A stretch of 28,998 nucleotides of DNA from an uncultured Erysipelotrichaceae bacterium (lineage in GTDB: Bacteria; Bacillota_I; Bacilli_A; RF39; UBA660). The notes beneath the pieces are model-generated. The model did no database searches. It was not told where the DNA came from and saw nothing but the letters and a program-made list of their open reading frames with translations. Below, piece by piece: positions 22,535 to 28,998 of this stretch (position 1 is the first letter of the stretch; every line of letters starts with the position of its first letter). Where the stretch lies: contig CATOOY010000005.1 in assembly GCA_951801995.1 (NCBI GenBank), positions 1 through 28,998 of the forward strand, written 5' to 3'. Both the position numbers and the translations under genes were made by a program.

Positions 22535-25138
22535 ATGGAAAAAGATACAAGAGGTCTTACTGATAAAGAAGTCGCAAAAAGTATAGAGAAATATGGAAAA
22601 AATATATTAGATACAGGAAAAGAAAACTCATTTATATCTCTTTTTATAACATCTCTAGGAGATCCTATTATCAAAATATTATTAATAGCCCTCGCTATTA
22701 AAGTCATATTTCTTATAAAAAATTTTGATATCTTTGAAACAGTTGGTATATTGATTGCTATTTTATTAGCGTCTTTTATCTCTTCTATTTCAGAATACGG
22801 AAGTGAAAAAGCATTTAAAAAAATGCAAGAAGAAGCATCTAAAGTAAAATGTAAAGTAAAAAGAAACCAAACCATAGTAGAAATAAAAGCAGAAGAAGTG
22901 GTAAAAGATGATATCATTCTACTAGAAGCAGGAGATAAAATCCCAGCAGATGGGATTATCGTAAAAGGGAAAATAGATGTAGATGAATCCTCCCTAAGTG
23001 GAGAAGCAAAAGAAGCCCATAAAGAAGAATTTAGTATAAATATAACAAATAAAAATAAGCTTTTTAAAGGAACAACTGTTTATAGTGGAAACGCATACAT
23101 GCGTGTAACAGAAATAGGAAACAAAACACTTTATGGGAAAATGAATGAAGAATTAAAAGAAGAAAGCCCAGAAAGTCCCCTTAAAAGAAGACTACATGAT
23201 TTAGCCATGATTATAAGTAAAATTGGATATATAGGTGCTACTTTAGTTTCTATTTCTTATTTATTAAATGTTATTTTCATAAACAACCACTTTGATAAAA
23301 CACTCATTCTAAATACCATTACAAACCTACCCCTCATGATAAACCATATTTTATATGCACTAACACTTTCTGTTACCATTATTGTAGTAGCTGTTCCAGA
23401 AGGACTACCTATGATGATTACCCTCGTTCTTTCTTCCAATATGAAAAGAATGTTAAAAAATAATGTTTTAGTAAGAAAAATGGTAGGAATAGAAACAGCT
23501 GGAAATATTAATATATTATTTACAGACAAAACAGGTACACTCACCAAAGGATGTTTAGAAGTAATGGAAATAACAGATGGAAATCTAAGAAAATACAATA
23601 ATAAAGCAGAATTACTTTTATATCCAAAATATGCAAATTTAATAAGTACAAATATTATTTATAACAATGAAAGTACTTATAGCAATAATAAAATAATTGG
23701 TGGAAATATCACAGATAAAGCACTACTCAAATTTATAAAAGAAGAAAAAAATCCAAATATAAAAATACTTAAAACAACACCATTTGATAGCAAAAACAAA
23801 TATGCAAGCACACAAATAAATGATAAAGAAAAAACAACACTCATAAAAGGAGCCTATGAAAAAATACTTCCTACTTGTACTTCTTACTACAATGAATATG
23901 GAAGAAAAATACCATTAAAAGATAAAAAGAAAATAGAAAATTATATAATAGAGATGGCCAATAAAGGAATTCGTATGTTACTACTAGCAACCTCCCCTAT
24001 TTATGGTTCTTTTCATAATCTCACCCTAGTAGGAATAATTGCTATAAAAGATGAAATAAGAAAAGAAAGTAAAGAAGGCATAAAGCTAGTAGAAAATGCA
24101 GGTGTACAAGTAGTAATGCTTACAGGAGACAATAAAAATACAGCTACCAATATAGGAAAAGAAGTTGGATTAATAAAAAAAGAAACAGATATTGTTTTAA
24201 CATCAGACGAACTACATAAACTAAACGAAGAAGAAATAAAAAAAATACTACCCAACCTAAAAATTATAGCAAGAAGTCTTCCTAGTGATAAAACGAAATT
24301 AATTAAAATAGCAAGAAATCTAGATCTAACAGTAGGAATGACAGGAGATGGAGTAAATGATGCACCTGCTTTAAAAAATGCCGATGTAGGCTTCGCAATG
24401 GGAAGTGGTACAGAAGTAGCAAAAGAAGCTGCTGAAATTGTCATTTTGGATGATAACTTTTTATCCATATCAAAAGCTATTTTATATGGAAGAACCATAT
24501 TTAAAAGTATACGTAAATTTATTATCTGTCAGCTCACTATTAATTTATGTGCCATAGGACTATCTTTTATTGGTCCCTTCATAGGAATTGATACACCTGT
24601 CACTGTTATACAGATGCTTTGGATTAATATGGTAATGGATACCCTAACAGGACTTGCATTTGCTTTTGAACCACCCCTTTTAGAATATATGAAAGAAAAA
24701 CCAAAACAAAAAAATGAATCTATTATAAATAGATATATGTTTGGAGAAATCTTTTTTACAGGAGTATATTCAGCTATTTTATGTATCCTATTTTTAAAAC
24801 TACCAATATTTCAAAAAATATATAACAACAACGAACATTTAATGTCTGCTTTCTTTGGTCTCTTTATTTTTATTGATATATTTAATAGTTTCAATGCAAG
24901 AACACATCGATTAAATTTATTTGCAAATATTCTAAGAAATAAAATATTTTTATCTATCGTTATTTTTATAGCATGCATTCAGTTACTATTAATCTACTTT
25001 GGAGGACATCTATTTAGAACAGTGGGTCTTACCTTCCACGAATTACAATTCATGATTCTTCTAGCCGCATCTGTCATTCCAATCGACTTTTTAAGAAAAA
25101 CATTTCTAAGAAAAAAAGGTATCATTGGAGGCGTATAA
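22535..25138 (+). CDS. P-type Ca2+-transporting ATPase, PMCA-like
   Basis: Type II P-type ATPase, 867 aa, exporting Ca2+ across the membrane. In order: cation-ATPase N domain (1-about 60), M1-M2, actuator domain with SGEA (155-158) in place of the usual TGES, M4 with the ion-binding PEGLP (288-292), phosphorylation site DKTGT (D331), nucleotide domain with the KGA segment (438-440), hinge TGDGVNDAP (603-611), then M5-M10. M5 keeps an Asn (N670 in QLTIN) and M6 an Asp (D702 in NMVMDTL, then FEPP). That is the single-calcium-site pattern of PMCA. Start: the frame is open from 22472, but AGGAGGTATTCT places the start at the ATG at 22535. The gene stands alone with a terminator. Confidence 0.92.
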   Translation: MEKDTRGLTDKEVAKSIEKYGKNILDTGKENSFISLFITSLGDPIIKILLIALAIKVIFLIKNFDIFETVGILIAILLASFISSISEYGSEKAFKKMQEEASKVKCKVKRNQTIVEIKAEEVVKDDIILLEAGDKIPADGIIVKGKIDVDESSLSGEAKEAHKEEFSINITNKNKLFKGTTVYSGNAYMRVTEIGNKTLYGKMNEELKEESPESPLKRRLHDLAMIISKIGYIGATLVSISYLLNVIFINNHFDKTLILNTITNLPLMINHILYALTLSVTIIVVAVPEGLPMMITLVLSSNMKRMLKNNVLVRKMVGIETAGNINILFTDKTGTLTKGCLEVMEITDGNLRKYNNKAELLLYPKYANLISTNIIYNNESTYSNNKIIGGNITDKALLKFIKEEKNPNIKILKTTPFDSKNKYASTQINDKEKTTLIKGAYEKILPTCTSYYNEYGRKIPLKDKKKIENYIIEMANKGIRMLLLATSPIYGSFHNLTLVGIIAIKDEIRKESKEGIKLVENAGVQVVMLTGDNKNTATNIGKEVGLIKKETDIVLTSDELHKLNEEEIKKILPNLKIIARSLPSDKTKLIKIARNLDLTVGMTGDGVNDAPALKNADVGFAMGSGTEVAKEAAEIVILDDNFLSISKAILYGRTIFKSIRKFIICQLTINLCAIGLSFIGPFIGIDTPVTVIQMLWINMVMDTLTGLAFAFEPPLLEYMKEKPKQKNESIINRYMFGEIFFTGVYSAILCILFLKLPIFQKIYNNNEHLMSAFFGLFIFIDIFNSFNARTHRLNLFANILRNKIFLSIVIFIACIQLLLIYFGGHLFRTVGLTFHELQFMILLAASVIPIDFLRKTFLRKKGIIGGV

Positions 25139-25144
25139 AAAAAC

Positions 25145-25169
25145 TATCACATTTTTGTGATAATTTTTT
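25145..25169. terminator. Bidirectional terminator between convergent genes
   Basis: TATCACA/TGTGATA stem with a TTTT loop and T-runs on both sides. It ends the calcium ATPase gene and the deacetylase gene. Confidence 0.8.
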
Positions 25170-25193
25170 ATTTTATTTCTTTTCTTCTAATAT

Positions 25194-26246
25194 TTAAGAT
25201 ATATTTTTTACCAAATCAAAAGTATATCCTTCTTTTTTCATTTCTTTTATGAAATCAGCTAAAGCAAGATAATTTCCTTTACTTGTAGGATGAAGTAAAT
25301 ATATCGCACCATTATGAACTCTTTCTATCAAAGATTGATAAGCTTCTTCCTTTGTAAGTTTATCATCCCAGTCTTTATAAGCAGCACTCCAAAAATAAGA
25401 ACGATATCCTAAATCACTTATTATGTTTAAAGTACGCATACTAAATTCTCCCTTTGGTTCACGATAAATAGAATCCATTTTCTTCCCAGTTATTTTTTCA
25501 AACAATTTTTCATTTAAAATCAGTTCATCTAAAAAGGTAGAAAAAGTAGTAGAAGAAGCTAAAGTAGACATAGAAACGTGGTGAGCAGTATGATTTCCTA
25601 TAGAATGCCCTTTCTCTACCATCTCTTTTATTAATTTCTTATTTTTCTTCATAAAAGTATAACATAAGAAAAAAGTTGCTTTTACATCATTTTTATTTAA
25701 AACATCTACAATTTGAGGTAAATAATTTTCCAAAGAGCCTTCATCAAAAGTTAAATACAAAACTTTCTCATCTCTTCCCATCGCATATGCATTATATTTT
25801 TTTAATTCTACAGGATCTATATTTACAAGAGGTCTTTTCCCATCTTTTTTATTATTGGTTCCCCAATAAAGTATTTCATTATCTATTTTATCATAATAAA
25901 TAGAATAAGGAATTGTATTACTCTTTTCAATAGTAACAAAACGACTCGTTTTCACCATATTTCCTTTAGAATTAGTTACTTCATAAATAATTTGTTGTCT
26001 CCCTAATTTCTTTGTATCAATATTATTTTTCACTTTTACCTTTTTACGAATATTTCCATCTTCTTTATCATAAGCAAAATATCCTTTTTCTTTATATTTA
26101 CCACCATAAGGAACAAAAACATTTATTTTTCCCTTTAACCGAATAGTAGGATAATTATCACTTGTATAAGTAGGAGGATCAAAAAAACAAACAAAATAAA
26201 GCAAACAAAGTCCTAAAACAAAAACAATTAAATACATTTTTTTCAT
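25194..26246 (-). CDS. PdaA-like polysaccharide (peptidoglycan) deacetylase with DUF5011-type domain
   Basis: 350 aa. A signal anchor (4-21) is followed by an Ig-like DUF5011-type domain (about 33-107) and a NodB/polysaccharide-deacetylase domain (about 160-350). NodB motif 1 reads TFDEG (166-170) instead of TFDDG or the TFDNG of PdaA. Motif 2 is H219-T-A-H-H223, motif 3 REPKG (262-266), and the late His is in LLHPTS (H319). PdaA-type enzymes remove the N-acetyl of MurNAc, but this substrate is only inferred. The start ATG at 26246 follows AGGTGATAGT; the longer frame from 26285 lacks a site. It is divergent from the LysM amidase, so the two may form a wall-remodelling pair. Confidence 0.86.
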   Translation of the reverse strand: MKKMYLIVFVLGLCLLYFVCFFDPPTYTSDNYPTIRLKGKINVFVPYGGKYKEKGYFAYDKEDGNIRKKVKVKNNIDTKKLGRQQIIYEVTNSKGNMVKTSRFVTIEKSNTIPYSIYYDKIDNEILYWGTNNKKDGKRPLVNIDPVELKKYNAYAMGRDEKVLYLTFDEGSLENYLPQIVDVLNKNDVKATFFLCYTFMKKNKKLIKEMVEKGHSIGNHTAHHVSMSTLASSTTFSTFLDELILNEKLFEKITGKKMDSIYREPKGEFSMRTLNIISDLGYRSYFWSAAYKDWDDKLTKEEAYQSLIERVHNGAIYLLHPTSKGNYLALADFIKEMKKEGYTFDLVKNIS

Positions 26247-26264
26247 ACTATCACCTATTACTAA

Positions 26265-26295
26265 ATTATATTTAAAAAAGTGCAAAAAATGTCAA
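26265..26295 (-). promoter_or_regulatory. Promoter of the deacetylase gene
   Basis: -35 TTGACA (26295-26290), 19-bp spacer, -10 TATAAT (26270-26265), 19 nt before the start codon. Consensus hexamers with a long spacer. Confidence 0.6.
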
Positions 26296-26414
26296 ACACA
26301 TCTTTAATACTATACAAAAATAAAAACACATTTATTTAAATAAGCTCCTTTTTTTCTACCCTATCCAGTAGCTAAAATAATAAAATTACATATCATGCTA
26401 TAGAGAGGTGAAAT

Positions 26415-27584
26415 ATGAATAATAACTTGTTTGGTGTAGTAATAGATGCAGGACATGGAGGAAGCGACCCAGGTGCTGTATCTGGAAATACAAAAGAAAA
26501 AGACTTAACTTTACAAATATCAGAATATATGTATGAAAGATTTAAAGAAATGGGTGTGCCTGTTTATATAACAAGAACAACAGATGAAACAATAAGTCCT
26601 ACAGAACGTGTAAACCGTATTTTAAATGCTTTTGGAAACAGAAAAGATGTTGTAGTAATTTCCAACCATATTAACTCAAACGTATCAGGAACATCAGAAG
26701 GAGCAGAAGTAATATATGCACTTAGAAATGAAAAAAAACTAGCACAAAATATATTAAATGCATTAGGAGAAGCAGGACAAAAAACAAGAACAGTATACCA
26801 AAGAAGACTACCAAGTGATAATACAAAAGATTACTACTTTATACATAGAAATACAGGAATAACAGAACCTGTTATTGTAGAATATGGATTTATCAATAAT
26901 AGTAATGATTTAAATAAGATAAAAAACAATTATAAACGTTATGTAGATGCAGTGGTAGATGCTGTTATCGCAACCAAAATGGGAGGATTTATCCCACCAG
27001 CAAACACCAATACTTATATGGTTCAAAAAGGAGATAGCCTATGGAGTATCGCTCAAAAATATAACACAACTGTAGACACGCTCAAAAAATTAAATAATCT
27101 AACAAGTAATGACTTATATGTAGGTCAGATACTTCTAATCCCAGAAAAAACAACAAATACACCAGATAACAAACCATCTACAGACAATATATATATAGTA
27201 AAAGTGGGAGATTCATTATGGAGTATCGCTCAAAAATTTAATACAACTGTAAATGAATTAAAAAGGTTAAACAATTTAACAAGTGATATCCTTATGGTAG
27301 GACAAAAAATAATACTAAAAGAACCAGAAATAGAAGCACCAGAAGAAGTAGGAATGTATATAGTAAAAAAAGGAGACACACTATGGAATATTGCCAATAG
27401 ATTCAACACAAATGTAAATGAAATTATTCGCTTAAATAATCTGACAAGTGATAATCTAAGCATAGGACAAATACTCATGATCCCTAACTATATAGGAACA
27501 GTACCAGGAATTATCTATACTGTAAAAAATGGGGATACAATTTTTATGGGGAATAATGAGTATCAAATTAAATTTTATATATAA
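26415..27584 (+). CDS. N-acetylmuramoyl-L-alanine amidase (Amidase_3) with LysM repeats
   Basis: Cuts the MurNAc-L-Ala bond of peptidoglycan. The Amidase_3 domain (6-187) shows zinc ligands H14 (DAGHGG), E28 (KEKD) and H85 (SNHINS), and catalytic E156 (VEYGF). Three LysM domains follow: 200-243, 259-302 and 314-357, each with GDSLW or GDTLW and NNLTS. A fourth starts at about 367 (YTVKNGDT) but breaks off after nine residues, probably by a one-base frameshift in a T-run near 27541. There is no signal peptide, so export or release is unexplained; phage-like or spore-type amidases share this. The ATG follows GAGAGGTGAAAT. Confidence 0.93.
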   Translation: MNNNLFGVVIDAGHGGSDPGAVSGNTKEKDLTLQISEYMYERFKEMGVPVYITRTTDETISPTERVNRILNAFGNRKDVVVISNHINSNVSGTSEGAEVIYALRNEKKLAQNILNALGEAGQKTRTVYQRRLPSDNTKDYYFIHRNTGITEPVIVEYGFINNSNDLNKIKNNYKRYVDAVVDAVIATKMGGFIPPANTNTYMVQKGDSLWSIAQKYNTTVDTLKKLNNLTSNDLYVGQILLIPEKTTNTPDNKPSTDNIYIVKVGDSLWSIAQKFNTTVNELKRLNNLTSDILMVGQKIILKEPEIEAPEEVGMYIVKKGDTLWNIANRFNTNVNEIIRLNNLTSDNLSIGQILMIPNYIGTVPGIIYTVKNGDTIFMGNNEYQIKFYI

Positions 27585-27595
27585 AAATATTGTTT

Positions 27596-27621
27596 AAGTT
27601 GGGAAAAACTCAACTTTTTTT
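27596..27621 (+). terminator. Terminator of the amidase gene
   Basis: AAGTTGGG/CTCAACTT (8 bp with one G-U) around AAAAA, then seven Ts. It overlaps the promoter of the next gene. Confidence 0.82.
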
Positions 27622-27629
27622 GGTATAAT
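27599..27629 (+). promoter_or_regulatory. Promoter of the UPF0158-SWIM operon
   Basis: Extended -10 TGGTATAAT (TATAAT at 27624-27629). The best -35 is TTGGGA (27599-27604) at 19 bp, lying inside the terminator hairpin. Confidence 0.55.
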
Positions 27630-27666
27630 TTAATTATCAAGAACTTTTGAAAGGAGTACGATTTTT

Positions 27667-28071
27667 ATGAAAGTAAAATTAGGTGAAATAATTGATGCCT
27701 TAAACTTTACAAACGATGAAATTAAATACTATTATAATTCAATTAATGGAGAAATATTTATGTTAAATATTGGGGATTATGAAAACTTAAATGAAGATGA
27801 ATTGGATGAACTATTTGAAAAATCTATTATGTTACCCACTAGATATGATATTAATGAATATGAAATGATGGAAAATTTTGCAAAAAATATTGAAGATACT
27901 AGACCTCAAAATCACTTATATATTTCTCTAAATGGTAGTGGTGCATTTAGAAGGTTTAAAGATACTTGTATTAATTTTGATATTATTGACGATTGGTATA
28001 AATTTAGAGATGAAAAGTATAAAGAAATTGCTGTAAATTGGTGCAAAGAGAATAATATAAAATTTGAATAG
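27667..28071 (+). CDS. UPF0158 family protein
   Basis: 134 aa, soluble. The C-terminal half matches what I know of UPF0158: LPTRYDINEYEMMENF (56-71), then SLNGSGAFRRFKD (87-99), DDWYKFRDEKYKEIAVNWC (107-125) and a short end. The N-terminus (LGEIIDAL) is also usual. The molecular function of the family is not established. The gene follows GAAAGGAG, has its own promoter, and is followed after 10 nt by the SWIM gene in the same transcript. Confidence 0.85.
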   Translation: MKVKLGEIIDALNFTNDEIKYYYNSINGEIFMLNIGDYENLNEDELDELFEKSIMLPTRYDINEYEMMENFAKNIEDTRPQNHLYISLNGSGAFRRFKDTCINFDIIDDWYKFRDEKYKEIAVNWCKENNIKFE

Positions 28072-28081
28072 GAGATGAATT

Positions 28082-28998
28082 ATGAAGAAGTTTTTAAGAA
28101 ATCATGATTTTGAAGATTATTTTGATTCACTTATACTATCTCGTGGAAAAAGTTACTATAAAGAAAATAGAATATTAGATATTTGGTGTCAACAAGATTT
28201 AGTAACTGCTTATATTGATGGCTCTGAAATATATAGAATTGAAATAAGAGCAAATGATAAAGAATTAAATAATTTTTATTGTTCATGCCCATATTCAGAA
28301 GGTGGTGAATACATGTGTAAACATATTGCTGCTGTTCTTTATTATTTAGAAGAAAATGATATTTCAGAATTAGAAGTTTCAAATAAACAGCAAGTAAAAA
28401 AAGAAAAAAACAAATCTGAACTTTCTAAAATATATGATGAAATGAGCTATGAATTAAGAAAAATAAGTGACAGAAATGGATTTGTTAATTATTATAATGG
28501 AAGATACTTTGTAGATTTAATTTCTAATGTATCTGATTACATAGATGATTTTATAGATAATGAAGAATATAACAATGCTTTTGAACTAATCAAATATACA
28601 TATAGGTTTATAAAGGAAACTTTTATGGATGGATCTAATGGTGAATTTCAAGATTCATTATATTTAATTAATGAAAGTGCAAGTAAACTTTTATATAATG
28701 ATAAATATTTTGATATCTTTTTAGATTATACTGAAGATATAACATCAAATAATACTCTAGATGATTTTTCTGATTCACCATTACATGCATTTATCCTTTA
28801 TGTTCATGATAAAGGCTCAGCTAAAAAAGTAGTTAAAATACTAGATAAAATTAAGTTAAGCACTTATGGAATATTTGTTAGTCAAACTTTAGATAAAATA
28901 TCATTAACTTATGATTTTATTAATAAAGATGATGCTATAAAAATGTGTTATGAAAGTATTGAACATTATGGAGTAAAAGAATTATTGATTAAGTATTT
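28082..28998 (+). CDS. SWIM zinc-finger protein, 3' end outside window
   Basis: The frame opens at the ATG 28082 (site GGAGATGAATT) and runs without a stop to the window end, giving 305 residues of an unfinished protein. A SWIM zinc finger lies at 67-81: CSC, nine residues, CKH (C67, C69, C79, H81), followed by the usual helix IAAVLYYLEE. SWIM domains bind zinc and probably nucleic acids or protein. The rest (about 105-305) is acidic, all-helical, Tyr/Asp-rich, with repeat-like helix pairs (DYIDDFIDNEEYNNAFELI, then a similar turn at DKYFDIFLDYTEDI). The gene follows UPF0158 by 10 nt. In longer relatives such a finger can precede a SNF2 helicase, but none is visible here. Confidence 0.85.
   Translation, partial: MKKFLRNHDFEDYFDSLILSRGKSYYKENRILDIWCQQDLVTAYIDGSEIYRIEIRANDKELNNFYCSCPYSEGGEYMCKHIAAVLYYLEENDISELEVSNKQQVKKEKNKSELSKIYDEMSYELRKISDRNGFVNYYNGRYFVDLISNVSDYIDDFIDNEEYNNAFELIKYTYRFIKETFMDGSNGEFQDSLYLINESASKLLYNDKYFDIFLDYTEDITSNNTLDDFSDSPLHAFILYVHDKGSAKKVVKILDKIKLSTYGIFVSQTLDKISLTYDFINKDDAIKMCYESIEHYGVKELLIKY

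Noticed and set aside
24013..24498. 161-codon frame on - inside the calcium ATPase gene
   Set aside because: Antisense to the conserved P-domain, no translation signals, Ser/Phe-rich composition typical of shadow frames.

Overview
The window is AT-rich bacterial DNA with the standard genetic code: TGA is used as a stop and Trp is TGG. Shine-Dalgarno sites are strong (AGGAGG, AGGTGAT) and promoters are sigma-A-like TTGACA/TATAAT. A T-box riboswitch, topoisomerase IV ParE, a SpoIIIE/FtsK translocase, a PMCA-type calcium ATPase and peptidoglycan genes (murD, a LysM amidase, a PdaA-like deacetylase) suggest a low-GC Bacillota. It is perhaps one of the uncultured walled lineages near the Mollicutes (RF39-like). 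The lineage is an inference. No phage, IS element, CRISPR array, tRNA or rRNA was seen.

Layout. 1-430: 3' end of an unrecognised + gene. 472-6655 (-): one operon read from a consensus promoter and a T-box leader. Its order is ClpX-like AAA+ ATPase, hisS, aspS (archaeal type), gltX. 6656-9184 (-): parE and an unknown 181-aa gene. 9185-9412: divergent promoter region serving that gene and an unknown 132-aa + gene. 9842-12061 (-): ftsK/spoIIIE. 12062-12370: the only gene-free stretch over 300 bases. It holds the ftsK promoter and an apparently complete, unnamed small RNA gene with its own promoter, 12-bp closing stem and terminator. 12371-15602 (-): a tightly packed operon of a cysteine desulfurase, a pentapeptide-repeat protein, a small thioredoxin and a thioredoxin-CcdA fusion. 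15691-18270 (-): murD-eno. 18399-20617 (+): a coupled pair, an HExxH protein and a DUF2207-like membrane protein. 20657-22394 (-): membrane-anchored thioredoxin and an SDR oxidoreductase. 22535-25138 (+): Ca2+ P-type ATPase. 25194-26246 (-): polysaccharide deacetylase. 26415-27584 (+): LysM amidase. 27667-28998 (+): UPF0158 protein and a SWIM zinc-finger protein cut by the window end.

How it fits together. Most genes are housekeeping: tRNA charging, topology and chromosome segregation, wall synthesis and remodelling, glycolysis. Three thioredoxin-fold proteins and a CcdA domain form a plausible thiol-reducing relay across the membrane. The least ordinary items are the small RNA at about 12153-12273, the ClpX-like ATPase without a zinc domain that leads a T-box-controlled synthetase operon, and the HExxH/DUF2207 pair.
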